From Methanobacteriota archaeon (GTDB lineage Archaea; JAADCQ01; Methanopyri; Methanopyrales; Methanopyraceae): DNA of 52,371 bases. The translations under genes and the position numbers were made by a program. The stretch covers positions 1 through 52,371 of the forward strand of contig JAMOPO010000052.1 in NCBI GenBank assembly GCA_027064425.1, given 5' to 3'. The stretch's first letter is position 1, and every line of letters begins with the position of its first letter. Positions 41,079 through 50,741 of this stretch are shown piece by piece. The notes under the pieces were generated by a model. That model had not been told where the DNA came from and did no database searches. It was given only the letters and a program-made list of their open reading frames with translations.

Positions 41079-42485
41079 TTGACGAGCCTCGCGGACCTGC
41101 CCGTGGACGTGAGCCCCCGGCACGAGGGCGAGCGGATCCGCAGCGGGGACATGTACGTGGAGCTCGCCGGCCCGAAGAGCTTCGGCGCCGAGCTCTTCCG
41201 CGTGGTGGACGAGGACGAGATCGAGCCGGACAAGGTCGAGGTGATCGGGCCGGACATTGACGAGATGGAAGAGGGTGAGCGGTACCCGTTCGGCATCCTC
41301 GTCAAGGCGGCCGGGGAGGAGCTGGAGGAGGACGTGGAAGGCGTCCTGGAGCGACGCATCCACGAGTTCTGCAACTACGTGGAGGGGTTCATGCACCTCA
41401 ACCAGCGGGACCAGATCTGGTGCCGCGTGTCCAAGGAGGCGGCCGAGAAGGGCTTCCGGCTCGAGCACCTGGGCATCGCCCTTCGCGAGCTGTTCAAGGA
41501 GGAGTTCGGCAACGTGATCGACGCGATCGAGGTCACTCTGATGACGGACGAGGAGCGCGTGAAGGAGTTCGTGGAGCAGGCTCGAGAGGTGTACAGGGAG
41601 CGGGACGAGCGGGCGCGCGAGCTCTCCGAGGAGGACGTGGACGAGTTCTACGTGTGCCTCATGTGCCAGTCCTTCGCGCCCACGCACGTGTGCGTGATCA
41701 CGCCCGACCGGCCGAGCCTCTGCGGCTCGATCACCTGGCACGACGCCAAGGCGGCGCACAAGATCGACCCGGAGGGCCCGATCTTCCCGATCGAGAAGGG
41801 TGAGTGCCTGGACCCCGAGGCGGGCGAGTACGAGGGCGTGAACGAGGCGGTCAAGGAGCACTCGCAGGGGACGGTGGAGCGGGTTTACCTCCACTCCTGC
41901 CTTGAGTACCCGCACACGAGCTGCGGCTGCTTCCAGGCGATCGTGTTCTACATCCCGGAGGTGGACGGGTTCGGCATCGTCGACCGCGAGTACTCGGGCG
42001 AGACCCCGCTCGGCATGCCCTTCTCCACGATGGCGGGCGAGGCGAGCGGCGGTGAGCAGAAGCCGGGCTTCGTGGGCATCTCGTACGGCTACATGGAGTC
42101 GGACAAGTTCCTCCAGCACGACGGCGGGTGGGAGCGCGTCGTCTGGATGCCCAAGGAGCTGAAAGAGCGGGTGAAGCACGCCATCCCGGACGACCTGTAC
42201 GACAAGATCGCCACGGAGGAGGACGCGACCACGGTCGAGGAGCTCAAGGAGTTCCTGGAGGAGGTCGAGCACCCGGTCGTCGAGCGGTGGGAGGAGGAAG
42301 AGGAGGTTGAGGAGGAGAAGGCCGAGGAGGCGGTCGCCGAGGAGGAAGAGAGGCCGGTGGTGGAGGCGGAGGAGCTGCCCGTCGCGCCCGGTGGTGGTCT
42401 CAACGTGAAGATCGTGCTCAAGAACGCCAAGATCTACGCCGAGAAGGTCATCATCAAGCGCGAGGACAGGGAAGGAAAGAGTTGA
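41079..42485 (+). CDS. cdhC: Acetyl-CoA synthase, beta subunit of ACDS
   Basis: This 468-residue subunit makes acetyl-CoA from CO, a methyl group and CoA at the Ni-Ni-4Fe4S A-cluster. A-cluster cysteines match the family spacing: C193, C196, C205, C215 and the CGC pair C282 and C284. An acidic low-complexity linker (about residues 405-440) precedes the conserved C-terminal tail GGGLNVKIVLKNAKIYAEK. The start is TTG 41079, six bases after the cdhA-like gene. The TTG start of the next gene overlaps its stop codon. Confidence 0.97.
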   Translation: MTSLADLPVDVSPRHEGERIRSGDMYVELAGPKSFGAELFRVVDEDEIEPDKVEVIGPDIDEMEEGERYPFGILVKAAGEELEEDVEGVLERRIHEFCNYVEGFMHLNQRDQIWCRVSKEAAEKGFRLEHLGIALRELFKEEFGNVIDAIEVTLMTDEERVKEFVEQAREVYRERDERARELSEEDVDEFYVCLMCQSFAPTHVCVITPDRPSLCGSITWHDAKAAHKIDPEGPIFPIEKGECLDPEAGEYEGVNEAVKEHSQGTVERVYLHSCLEYPHTSCGCFQAIVFYIPEVDGFGIVDREYSGETPLGMPFSTMAGEASGGEQKPGFVGISYGYMESDKFLQHDGGWERVVWMPKELKERVKHAIPDDLYDKIATEEDATTVEELKEFLEEVEHPVVERWEEEEEVEEEKAEEAVAEEEERPVVEAEELPVAPGGGLNVKIVLKNAKIYAEKVIIKREDREGKS

Positions 42486-43240
42486 TCCTCGCCTTCACCG
42501 GGAAGGGCGGGACGGGGAAGACCGTCCTCGCCGCCCTCTCCGTCCTCGAGCTCACCGAGCGCGGGCCCGGCGACCTTCTAGTCATCGATGCGGACCCGGA
42601 CGCGAACATGCCGGACGCCCTGGGCGTCGAGCCCGAGACCACGCTGGGCGAGGTTCGGGAGCGGTTCAAGCGCGAGATCGAGGAGGAGCAGCTCCCGCCC
42701 GGCTTTGACAAGCAGGCGTACATGGAGTACCTCGTCATGACCGCCCTCCACGAGACCGAGGACTTCGACCTCCTCGTCATGGGCCGCTCCGAGGGTCGCG
42801 GGTGCTACTGCGCCGTCAATCACTGGCTCCGCCGGGTCATGTCCGACCTGCTCCCCGAGTACGATCTCGTGGTGATGGACTGCGAGGCCGGGCTGGAGCA
42901 CGTCAGCCGCGGCATCATCGACGGCGTCGACCTGGTCCTGATCGTGGTCGATCACTCCCGGAAGGCTCTGCGGACCGCCGCCCGGATCGTGGAGCTCATC
43001 GACGAGCTCGAGTCCGAGGTGGGCGAGGTTCGGGTCGTTGCGAACCGCGTCACGGAGAGGGAGTACCGCGTGATCCGGCGCGAGGGGGAGCGGATGGGGC
43101 TCTCCTTCCTCGGCCGGGTTCGACCGGACGAGGAGCTGGTCGAGCTGGAGCTGCGCGGTCGGCCGCTCACCGAGCTCTCCCCCGACTCCAAGGCCCGGCG
43201 CGACGTCCGGGAGATCCTCTCCCGGGCGGGGGTGGTGTAG
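42482..43240 (+). CDS. cooC: CooC-type nickel-insertion ATPase for CODH/ACS
   Basis: This 252-residue P-loop ATPase of the SIMIBI/MinD class probably helps load Ni into the C- or A-cluster. The deviant Walker A is GKGGTGKT (7-14), followed by VIDADPDANMP. The CxC metal-binding pair of CooC proteins is C108 and C110 (GCYC). The TTG start overlaps the cdhC stop. It sits between cdhC and cdhD, the usual place for the accessory gene in methanogen cdh operons. Confidence 0.9.
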   Translation: MILAFTGKGGTGKTVLAALSVLELTERGPGDLLVIDADPDANMPDALGVEPETTLGEVRERFKREIEEEQLPPGFDKQAYMEYLVMTALHETEDFDLLVMGRSEGRGCYCAVNHWLRRVMSDLLPEYDLVVMDCEAGLEHVSRGIIDGVDLVLIVVDHSRKALRTAARIVELIDELESEVGEVRVVANRVTEREYRVIRREGERMGLSFLGRVRPDEELVELELRGRPLTELSPDSKARRDVREILSRAGVV

Positions 43241-44446
43241 TTGTCCGAGCGGGAGAGGGTCGACGAGCTCCTGGAGAAGCTGCTGAACCGCGTTCTCGGC
43301 GAGGGCGGGGTCGAGGAGGTCGAGCTCCGGAACGTTTCGATCGAGGTGGAGGAGCTGGAGCTGGACCTGCGCACGGTCGCTCAGGCGCTGCCCCGCGAGG
43401 TCTGGGAGCGGCTGGTCAAGCCCCGGGCGGAGGAGGCTCGGCGGGAGGTGGAGGTACCCGAGTACGAGCCTCCGGTCGAGGAGTACGAGGGGGAGGTGGC
43501 CGAGGTCCAGCTCGGGGCGACGCGCTCCGAGGGTGGCACCCGCGACCGGGTGGTCAAGCTCGGTGGCGAGCGCGCTTACTTCGTCTTCGAGGGCCCGCGA
43601 CCGAACCCGCCCGTCGTCACGTTCGACGTGTTCGACACCCCGGACGTCGGCATTCCCGGCCCCATCCGGGAGGAGCTGGGGGACGTGGTCGAGGACCCCG
43701 TGGACTGGGCTAGGACGGTCGTGAAGCGGTACGACGTGGACGTGATCACGCTCCACCTGGTGAGCACGTCCCCGAAGCTGCACGACGCGCCCGTGGAGGA
43801 GGCGATGAAGACCCTGGAGGACGTGCTCGACGCGGTGAAGGTCCCGGTCATCGTGGGCGGCTCGGGCGACCCGGAGAAGGACGTCGAGCTGTTCGTGAAG
43901 GCGGCCGAGGTGTGCGAGGGCGAGCGGGTGATGCTCTCCTCGATCAACGAGGACATGGACTTCGAGCGGGTGGTCGACGCGGCCAAGGAGTACGGGCACG
44001 TGGTCCTGACCTTCGCACCGGTCGATGTTAACATGATGAAAACCCTGAACAAGAAGGTGCTCAACCGGGGCCTCTCGAAGGAGGACGTGGTGATGGACCC
44101 GACCACGTGCGCGCTCGGCTACGGCATCGAGTACACGGTTGACGTGATGACCCGGATCCGGCTCGCCGCGCTCCGCGGTGACGAGTACCTCCAGATGCCC
44201 ATCTCGAGCGGCTCGACCAACGCGTGGGCGGCCCGAGAGGCCTGGATGAAGGAGGAGTCCTGGGGCCCGCGCGAGTACCGGGGCCCGCTCTGGGAGGCCG
44301 TGACCGCGACCACGGTCGCCCTGTGCGGCGCCGACCTCCTGATGATGTTCCACCCCTGGGCCGTCCGGGTCGTCCAAGAGGCGCTCGAGCACATGGGTCG
44401 CGAGCGGAAGGGTGGGGACGCCTACGTCACGGACTTCATCGCGTAG
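43241..44446 (+). CDS. cdhD: Corrinoid Fe-S protein small subunit, ACDS delta
   Basis: This 401-residue subunit forms, with CdhE, the corrinoid protein that carries the methyl group from tetrahydromethanopterin to the A-cluster. The TIM-barrel blocks are PVVTFDVFDTPDVGIPGPIR, DVITLHLVSTSP, VPVIVGGSGDPEKD and a C-terminal SSGSTNAWAAREAW. The first 100 or so residues are acidic and variable. TTG 43241 immediately follows the cooC stop. Confidence 0.95.
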   Translation: MSERERVDELLEKLLNRVLGEGGVEEVELRNVSIEVEELELDLRTVAQALPREVWERLVKPRAEEARREVEVPEYEPPVEEYEGEVAEVQLGATRSEGGTRDRVVKLGGERAYFVFEGPRPNPPVVTFDVFDTPDVGIPGPIREELGDVVEDPVDWARTVVKRYDVDVITLHLVSTSPKLHDAPVEEAMKTLEDVLDAVKVPVIVGGSGDPEKDVELFVKAAEVCEGERVMLSSINEDMDFERVVDAAKEYGHVVLTFAPVDVNMMKTLNKKVLNRGLSKEDVVMDPTTCALGYGIEYTVDVMTRIRLAALRGDEYLQMPISSGSTNAWAAREAWMKEESWGPREYRGPLWEAVTATTVALCGADLLMMFHPWAVRVVQEALEHMGRERKGGDAYVTDFIA

Positions 44447-44457
44447 GGGGGCCCGGG

Positions 44458-45852
44458 ATGCCCGAGGTCAGCGCCATGGACGTGTACAAGCTCCTCCCCA
44501 AGTCCAACTGCGGGGCCTGCGGCTGCAAGACCTGCATGGAGTTCGCGACCAAGCTGGTCAACCGGGAGGCCGACCCGGAGGACTGCCCCAACCTGGACGA
44601 GGAGGCCCTGGAGAAGCTCCGCGAGCTGCTCGCCCCGCCCATCCGCGAGGTCTCCATCTGCGAGGGCGATCGGAGGGTGGTCGTCGGAGGCGACGAGGTG
44701 CTCTTCCGGCACGAGCTCTCGTACTTCAACCCGCCCCCCGTCTTCATCGCCGTCTACGACGACATGGAGGAGGACGAGCTGCGCGAGAAGGTGGAGCGCG
44801 CCCAGGAGTTCCAGGTCGAGCGAGTGGGTGAGACCCTCCGGGTGGACGGGCTCGCCGTCGTCTCCCGGACCGGGGACCCCGAGCGCTTCGCAGCGGCCGT
44901 GGAGACGGCCGTCGAGCACTCCGAGGACCTCGCGATCGCCCTCGTGTCCCAGAGCCCCGACGTGCTGGAGTCGGGGCTGGACGTGTTCGACGAGCGCCCG
45001 CTGCTCTACCCGTGCACGGAGGAGAACCGAGACGACATGATCGAGCTCGCGGCGGAGCACGAGTGCCCCCTAGGGCTTCACGCGACCGAGGTCGAGGACC
45101 TGGTGGAGCTCGCGGCTCACGCCCGCGAGCGGGTGGAGGATCTCCTGCTGGACCCGGGGACGGAGCTCGGCCCGCACGACGTGGTCGCCACGACGGACAA
45201 GCTGGCCGAGCTCCGGAAGGCCGCCATCGAGGAGGAGTTCGAGCTCCTCGGGTACCCGACGCTGGTCACGACCTTCCCGTACCGGTTCCTGGAGGATGAT
45301 CCGGTGGAGGCCGCGCGGCGCGAGTCGTACCTGGCGTCCGCGTGCGTGCTCCGCTACGCGGACGCGCTGATCATGGACACCCTCGAGCCCTGGGCGCTGC
45401 TCCCCGTCCTGACCCAGCGCCAGTGCATATACACGGACCCGCGCGAGCCGCAGGAGGTGGACCCGGGCCTCTACAAGATCGGGGACCCGGACGAGCACTC
45501 GCCCGTGCTCGTGACCACGAACTTCACCCTCACGTACCACTGCGTGGCGGACGACCTGGAGAGCGCGGACGTCGACTGCTGGCTCCTCGTGATCGACACG
45601 GGCGGGCTGGCCGTCGACGTCAGCGTGGCGGGTGGGCAGTTCAACGGGCAGGCGGTGAAGGAGGCCCTGGAGGAGTTCAACGTCGAGGAGAAGGTGAATC
45701 ACCGGGTGCTCGTGATCCCGGGCAAGGCCGCGGCGGTAAAGGGGGACGTGGAGGACGCGACCGGTTGGAAGGTCGTGATCGGCACCCAGGACTCCTCCGA
45801 GCTCCCGGAGTTCCTTGAGAAGGAGGGCCTGCTCAGGATAGAGGAGGGATAG
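44458..45852 (+). CDS. cdhE: Corrinoid Fe-S protein large subunit, ACDS gamma
   Basis: This 464-residue large corrinoid subunit has an N-terminal 4Fe-4S domain with C18, C21, C26 and C43, a central TIM-barrel methyl-transfer domain, and a C-terminal corrinoid-binding region (LVIDTGGLAVDVSVAGGQFN). ATG 44458-44460 is chosen because it follows a good ribosome site and gives the expected start PEVSAMDVYKLLP; the open frame upstream is non-homologous. It completes the ACDS set cdhA-B-C-D-E. Confidence 0.96.
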   Translation: MPEVSAMDVYKLLPKSNCGACGCKTCMEFATKLVNREADPEDCPNLDEEALEKLRELLAPPIREVSICEGDRRVVVGGDEVLFRHELSYFNPPPVFIAVYDDMEEDELREKVERAQEFQVERVGETLRVDGLAVVSRTGDPERFAAAVETAVEHSEDLAIALVSQSPDVLESGLDVFDERPLLYPCTEENRDDMIELAAEHECPLGLHATEVEDLVELAAHARERVEDLLLDPGTELGPHDVVATTDKLAELRKAAIEEEFELLGYPTLVTTFPYRFLEDDPVEAARRESYLASACVLRYADALIMDTLEPWALLPVLTQRQCIYTDPREPQEVDPGLYKIGDPDEHSPVLVTTNFTLTYHCVADDLESADVDCWLLVIDTGGLAVDVSVAGGQFNGQAVKEALEEFNVEEKVNHRVLVIPGKAAAVKGDVEDATGWKVVIGTQDSSELPEFLEKEGLLRIEEG

Positions 45853-45855
45853 GCC

Positions 45856-46791
45856 GTGACCACCGTGCTGGTGACGGGCGGGGCCGGGTTCATCGGCTCG
45901 CACGTGGTGGAGGAGCTCGTCGAGCGGGACTACAACGTCGGCGTCATCGACTCGCTCGTCTCCGGGGACCTGTCCAACCTGGAGCGCGTGATCGACGAAA
46001 TTGAGTTCTGGCGGGTGGACGTCCAGGACCCGCGCGGCGTCGAGACCGTCTTCTCGGAGTTCGAGCCCGACGTCGTCGTGCACCTGGCCGCGCAGACGAA
46101 CGTCCGGTACTCCATGAGGAACCCCGTCGCCGACGCGAGCGTGAACGTGATGGGCACCCTGAACCTCGCCTCCCTCGCCTCCCGCTACGAGGTGGAGCGC
46201 TTCGTGTACGCCTCCTCGGGCGGGGCCGTGTACGGAGAGCCCCAGTACCTGCCCGTGGACGAGGAGCACCCGACCAGACCCATCTCCAGCTACGGCGCGT
46301 CCAAGCTGGCCGGCGAGCACTACGTCCGCGTGTACGCCGAGGCGGACGGCTTCGACCACGTCATCCTCCGGTACGCGAACGTCTACGGGCCGCGCCAGGA
46401 CCCGCGCGGCGAGGCGGGCGTGATCTCGATCTTCCTCCACCGGGCCGCCCGGGGCGAGCCGCTCCGGGTCTTCGGGGACGGCGAGCAGACGCGCGACTTC
46501 GTCTTCGTCCGGGACGTCGCCCGCGTGACCGCCGACGCGGTGGAGAAGGGCCGCGGCGTCTACAACATCGGCTCCGGCCGCGAGACGTCCGTGAACGAGA
46601 TCGTCGAGCTCGTCCGTAAGGTCACGGGCCGGGACGTGAAGGTCGTGTACGAGGATGCACGGGCGGGCGAGGTGCGTCGCATCTACCTGGACATCACCCG
46701 GGCCCGCAAGGAGCTCGACTTCGAGCCCGAGACGGACCTCGAGGAGGGCGTGAAGATCACCTGGGAGTGGATCAAGTCCAACGTTCCCTGA
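45856..46791 (+). CDS. NAD-dependent sugar-nucleotide epimerase/dehydratase (GalE-like)
   Basis: This 311-residue extended short-chain dehydrogenase has the NAD motif GGAGFIG (8-14), S120-S121 and the catalytic Y146xxxK150 in SSYGASK. It resembles UDP-glucose 4-epimerase, but the exact sugar cannot be told. The GTG start is three bases after cdhE, so it is cotranscribed with C1-metabolism genes though its chemistry is unrelated. Likely role in surface glycan or exopolysaccharide precursor supply. Confidence 0.88.
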   Translation: MTTVLVTGGAGFIGSHVVEELVERDYNVGVIDSLVSGDLSNLERVIDEIEFWRVDVQDPRGVETVFSEFEPDVVVHLAAQTNVRYSMRNPVADASVNVMGTLNLASLASRYEVERFVYASSGGAVYGEPQYLPVDEEHPTRPISSYGASKLAGEHYVRVYAEADGFDHVILRYANVYGPRQDPRGEAGVISIFLHRAARGEPLRVFGDGEQTRDFVFVRDVARVTADAVEKGRGVYNIGSGRETSVNEIVELVRKVTGRDVKVVYEDARAGEVRRIYLDITRARKELDFEPETDLEEGVKITWEWIKSNVP

Positions 46792-46802
46792 GGGGATGCC
46801 TC

Positions 46803-47279
46803 GTGCCGGACACACTCGTCCTCGTGGTCGATCCGGACCGGTGCCAGGGCTGCAGCAAGTGCGTGAAGGCCTGCGAGGAGGCCCACGGGCACGCGCGCAT
46901 CTACAAGGTCTCCGAGGACGCGCCCCCGGTGACCTGCCTCCAGTGCGACGATCCACCGTGCGCCACCGCCTGTCCGATCGACGCGATCCGGGAGGAGGGC
47001 GGGGCGCTGGTTATCACCGAGGACTGCATCGGCTGCGGGCTCTGCGCCGTCGCCTGTCCCTTCGGGGCCATCGAGATCGTGAACGGACGGGCCGAGAAGT
47101 GCACCCTGTGCGTGGACGCGCCCAAGAAGGCGCCCGCGTGCGTGGAGGCCTGCGACCGGGGCGCCCTCCGCCTGCTGTCCAAGTCGGAGATCCCGCGCGA
47201 GAAGCGGGAGTGGCTCGCCTCCGAGCTGCAGCGCATCCACCGACTCCTCCCGGAGCGCGAGGGGGAGTCCACCGAGTAG
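46803..47279 (+). CDS. CooF-like polyferredoxin (4Fe-4S electron carrier)
   Basis: This 158-residue ferredoxin has several clusters: [37 protein letters not shown] and [18 protein letters not shown]. The pattern fits DmsB/CooF-type proteins with four 4Fe-4S sites. GTG 46803-46805 gives a short N-terminus, [13 protein letters not shown]. Lying in the cdh operon beside two CooC-type genes, it probably passes electrons to or from CODH or the 2-oxoacid oxidoreductase downstream. Confidence 0.88.
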   Translation: MPDTLVLVVDPDRCQGCSKCVKACEEAHGHARIYKVSEDAPPVTCLQCDDPPCATACPIDAIREEGGALVITEDCIGCGLCAVACPFGAIEIVNGRAEKCTLCVDAPKKAPACVEACDRGALRLLSKSEIPREKREWLASELQRIHRLLPEREGESTE

Positions 47280-47312
47280 CGCCCGGCAGGCGGCGCAGAG
47301 GGCGGGCGCGCC

Positions 47313-48071
47313 ATGGTCAAACTCGGGATCGTCGGCAAGGGGGGCGTGGGCAAGACCACCGTCGCCGCCACCCTCTCCAAGCTCCTGGCCGAGCGCGGGT
47401 ACGAGGTCCTCGCCGTGGACGCCGACCCCGACCCGGACCTCGCGTACTCCCTGGGACTTGACGAGTGCCCCACCCCGGTCGTTGAGCGCGACGATCTCAT
47501 CGAGGAGCGGACGGGAGCGCCGCCCGGCACGACGCTGGGCGCCGTCTTCAGGGTCAACCCGCGCGTCTCGGACCTCCCGGACCGACTGGCCGTGGAGGTT
47601 GAGCCCGGACTGCGGCTCCTGGTGGTCGGACGGGTGGAGGACGCTGGTGAGGGCTGCTTCTGCCCCGCGGCAGCGCTCGCGCGCCGCCTGATCCGCCACG
47701 TCGTCGCCGACCGGGACGAGGCGATCGTCGTGGACACGGACGCGGGGCTGGAGCACTTCGGCCGGCGGGTGCTCGAGGCGGTCGACTGGGTCGTGATCGT
47801 CTGCGAACCGTCCGTCAAGTCCTTCAAGAACGCGCGTGAGTCCGCCCGACTCGCCCGGCGGCTGGGCATCGACCGGGTAGCCCTCGTGCGGAACAAGTGG
47901 GTCGAGGGCGTGGACGGCCCGGACGTCGACGTGGACGCCTCCGTCACCATCCCCGAGTCCTCCAAGCTGAAGCGGCTCGAGCTCCAGGGTCGACCCGTGT
48001 GGGAGGACGAGACCGTCCGGGAGGCGTGCGAGGAGCTCCTTGATCGGATGCTCGAGCTCCAGCGGGGGTGA
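47313..48071 (+). CDS. Second CooC-type ATPase
   Basis: This 252-residue SIMIBI ATPase has Walker A GKGGVGKT (8-15), VDADPDPDLAYSLG and the CooC-type CxC pair C115 and C117 (GCFC). It is equal in length to, but only moderately similar to, the first CooC copy. It lies between the CooF-like ferredoxin and korD, with 33 G/C-rich bases upstream. Possibly it serves a second Ni site or the CdhA paralogue; this is inference. Confidence 0.87.
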   Translation: MVKLGIVGKGGVGKTTVAATLSKLLAERGYEVLAVDADPDPDLAYSLGLDECPTPVVERDDLIEERTGAPPGTTLGAVFRVNPRVSDLPDRLAVEVEPGLRLLVVGRVEDAGEGCFCPAAALARRLIRHVVADRDEAIVVDTDAGLEHFGRRVLEAVDWVVIVCEPSVKSFKNARESARLARRLGIDRVALVRNKWVEGVDGPDVDVDASVTIPESSKLKRLELQGRPVWEDETVREACEELLDRMLELQRG

Positions 48072-48075
48072 ACGC

Positions 48076-48294
48076 GTGGCCGAGGAGTACACGGTAAGGA
48101 TCGACGAGAGCCTGTGCAAGGGCTGCTTCCTCTGCGTCTGGGTGTGCCCCGCGGACGCCCTCCAGGAGTCCGACCGGAGGAACGAGCGCGGCTACCGGCT
48201 GCCCGAGTACGTGGGCGGCTGCCGAGGGTGCAGGCAGTGCGAGCTGATCTGCCCCGACCTGGCCATCGAGGTGAAGGAGGGTGGAGAGGAATGA
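48076..48294 (+). CDS. korD: 2-oxoacid:ferredoxin oxidoreductase, delta (ferredoxin) subunit
   Basis: This 72-residue two-cluster ferredoxin subunit has CKGCFLCVWVCP and CRGCRQCELICP. GTG 48076-48078 is the start, five bases after the preceding gene. It directly precedes korA, with the korA ATG overlapping its stop, as in other methanogen kor operons (order D-A-B-C). Confidence 0.92.
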   Translation: MAEEYTVRIDESLCKGCFLCVWVCPADALQESDRRNERGYRLPEYVGGCRGCRQCELICPDLAIEVKEGGEE

Positions 48295-49412
48295 GCGAGA
48301 AGGTCGAGTTCCTGCAGGGGAACGAGGCCTGCGCGGAGGGAGCGATCGCGGCCGGATGCCGCTTCTTCGCGGGTTACCCGATCACGCCGTCCACCGAGAT
48401 CGCCGAGCGCATGAGCGAGCGGCTGCCGGAGGTCGGCGGCGTCTACGTTCAGATGGAGGACGAGATCGCCTCGCTGGCCGCCGTCATCGGCGCCTCCTGG
48501 GCCGGCGTGAAGGCCATGACGGCCACCGCCGGTCCCGGCTTCTCCCTCATGCAAGAGCACATGGGCTTCGCGGCCATGACCGAGACCCCGTGCGTGATCG
48601 TGAACGTCCAGCGCGGCGGACCGAGCACCGGCCAGCCCACCAAGGCCTCACAGTCCGACGTGATGCAGGCCCGCTGGGGCTCTCACGGTGACTACGAGAT
48701 CGTCGCGCTGTCCCCCTCCACGGTCCAAGAGATGTACGACCTCACCATCGAGTGCTTCAACTGGTCCGAGCGCCTCCGAGTCCCGGCGGTGCTCCTCGCC
48801 GACGAGGTCGTGGGGCACATGCGCGAGCGCGTCGTCCTGCGGGAGGACGTCGAGGTCGTGGACCGCGAGCTGCCGGAGGAGGGGGAGGAGATCGAGGAGC
48901 CGTTCCCACTGGAGCCGGACGACCACGTCCCGCCCATGCCCGTGTTCGGGCGCGGGCACCGCGTGCACGTCACGGGCCTGACCCACGACGAGCGCGGCTA
49001 CCCGGCCACGGACGACCCGGAGGTGCACCGCAAGCTGGTCCGCCGACTCTGCAACAAGGTCCGCAAGCGCGCCCGCGAGATCCACGAGAGTGTCGGGTAC
49101 GACTTCATCGAGCGCGAGTCCGATCTGGCCCTCGTGGCCTACGGCGGCTGCGCTCGGACCGTCCTCGAGGCGGCCGAGGAGCTCGGCGCCACGGTCTTCC
49201 GGCCCAAGGTCATCCACCCGTTCGACGCCGACCTCGTTCGAAAGCTCCTCGACGGGTACGAGGTGCTCGTCGTCGAGATGAACCTCGGCCAGTACGTCGA
49301 GATGGTCGAGCGCGCCCTGGACGCGGAGTGCGTGCACCTGCTGGGTCACCCGGGCGGCTACCCGCCCACCCCAGAGCGCGTGATCAAGGAGGCGGAGCGG
49401 ATCCAGGGGTGA
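48291..49412 (+). CDS. korA: 2-oxoglutarate:ferredoxin oxidoreductase, alpha subunit
   Basis: This 373-residue alpha subunit has the family start FLQGNEACAEGAIAAGCRFF and GYPITPSTEIAE, the block ATAGPGFSLMQE, and RGGPSTGQPTKASQSDVMQA. ATG 48291-48293 is used, with GGAGAGGA upstream. The enzyme reversibly carboxylates succinyl-CoA to 2-oxoglutarate using ferredoxin. The choice of 2-oxoglutarate over other 2-oxoacids rests on the motif type and the adjoining sucCD. Confidence 0.93.
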   Translation: MSEKVEFLQGNEACAEGAIAAGCRFFAGYPITPSTEIAERMSERLPEVGGVYVQMEDEIASLAAVIGASWAGVKAMTATAGPGFSLMQEHMGFAAMTETPCVIVNVQRGGPSTGQPTKASQSDVMQARWGSHGDYEIVALSPSTVQEMYDLTIECFNWSERLRVPAVLLADEVVGHMRERVVLREDVEVVDRELPEEGEEIEEPFPLEPDDHVPPMPVFGRGHRVHVTGLTHDERGYPATDDPEVHRKLVRRLCNKVRKRAREIHESVGYDFIERESDLALVAYGGCARTVLEAAEELGATVFRPKVIHPFDADLVRKLLDGYEVLVVEMNLGQYVEMVERALDAECVHLLGHPGGYPPTPERVIKEAERIQG

Positions 49413-50224
49413 GCGCCGTGGACTGGAGGGAGCTCATCCGGTGGGAGCGAATGCCGCACATCCTCTGCCCCGGCTGCGGGAACGGGACCATCCTGAACGT
49501 CCTCGTCCGCGCCCTCGCCGAGAAGTTCGAGGAGGGCGAGCTCGACCCCGACAAGACCGTGCTCGTCTCCGGCATCGGCTGCTCCTCCCGGCTCCCCGGC
49601 TACGTGAAGCTCGACTCGCTCCACACGACCCACGGGCGACCCATCGCCTTCGCCACCGGGCTCAAGCTGGCCAACCCGGAGCTGGAGGTCATCGTCGTCA
49701 CCGGCAACGGGGACGCGGCCGCGATCGGCGGGAACCACCTGATCCACGCCGCGCGCAGGAACCTGGACATCACCGTGATCTGCTCGAACAACTACGTCTA
49801 CGGCATGACCGGCGGCCAGGCGAGCCCCACCACGCCGCAGGGCGCCAAGTCCACGACGACCCCGTACGGGAACCCGGAGCCACCCTTCGACCTCTGCGAG
49901 CTCGTCATGGGCGCCGGCGCCCCGCACGTCGAGCGGTGGACCACGGCGCACCCGCACCAGCTCAAGCAGGCCATCCACAGAGCCCTCGAGCGGGAGGGGT
50001 TCTCGTTCATCGACGTCCTCTCCCAGTGCCCCACCAACTACGGGCGCCGCAACGACATGAGGAGCCCGAGGGAGATGCTCGAGTGGCTGCGCGAGAACAC
50101 GAGCACCGAGGACGAGCCCGGGAAGATCCGGATCGGAGTCCTCCGGGACGAGGAGCGCAAGCCCTTCCACGAGCGCGTGTACGAGCTCGTGGAGGAGGTG
50201 AGCGGGGATGAAGAGGGAGGTTAG
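49409..50224 (+). CDS. korB: 2-oxoglutarate:ferredoxin oxidoreductase, beta subunit (TPP-binding)
   Basis: This 271-residue TPP-binding subunit has CPGCGNGTI near the N-terminus, then GIGCSSRLPGY, HGRPIAFATGLKLANP and the TPP motif GNGDAAAIGGNH ending in CSNNYVYGMTGGQ. The start is GTG 49409-49411, overlapping the korA stop. It overlaps korC by 17 bases. Together with korA it forms the catalytic heterodimer. Confidence 0.94.
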   Translation: MSAVDWRELIRWERMPHILCPGCGNGTILNVLVRALAEKFEEGELDPDKTVLVSGIGCSSRLPGYVKLDSLHTTHGRPIAFATGLKLANPELEVIVVTGNGDAAAIGGNHLIHAARRNLDITVICSNNYVYGMTGGQASPTTPQGAKSTTTPYGNPEPPFDLCELVMGAGAPHVERWTTAHPHQLKQAIHRALEREGFSFIDVLSQCPTNYGRRNDMRSPREMLEWLRENTSTEDEPGKIRIGVLRDEERKPFHERVYELVEEVSGDEEGG

Positions 50225-50741
50225 GATCAGCGGCTTCGGTGGCCAGGGCATCGTCCTGGCCGGGGTCGTGCTGGGCCGGGCCGCGGCCGTGTACGAGGAG
50301 TACAACGCCGTGCAGACGCAGTCCTACGGGCCGGAGGCGCGGGGAGGCGCGTCCCGATCGGACGTGATCATCTCGGACGAGGAGATCATGTACCCGTACG
50401 TCCGGGAGCCCGACTACCTCGTCGCGATGTCCCAGGAGGCTTACGACAAGTACGCGCCCGAGGTGAAGGAGGACGGTCTCATCGTCTACGACTCGACCCT
50501 GGTCGAACCGCACCGCGACGACGACGTAGAGCACGTGGGCGTCCCCGCCACCAAGCTCGCCGAGGAGGAACTGGGCCGCCGGATCGTGGCCAACATGGTG
50601 ATCCTCGGCGCCCTGCGAGAGCTCACCGACCTCGTGTCCGAGGAAGCCCTGAAGCGCGCCGTCGAGGACGCCGTTCCGCCCGGCACGGAGGAGATCAACG
50701 TGAAGGCCGTCGAGCTGGGTGCCCGGGGTGTCCGGGAATGA
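50208..50741 (+). CDS. korC: 2-oxoglutarate:ferredoxin oxidoreductase, gamma subunit
   Basis: This 177-residue gamma subunit has the typical N-terminus [20 protein letters not shown], followed by [20 protein letters not shown] and [15 protein letters not shown] 50208 lies inside the end of korB, and its stop overlaps the sucC start, so the kor and suc genes are translationally linked. Confidence 0.95.
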   Translation: MKREVRISGFGGQGIVLAGVVLGRAAAVYEEYNAVQTQSYGPEARGGASRSDVIISDEEIMYPYVREPDYLVAMSQEAYDKYAPEVKEDGLIVYDSTLVEPHRDDDVEHVGVPATKLAEEELGRRIVANMVILGALRELTDLVSEEALKRAVEDAVPPGTEEINVKAVELGARGVRE

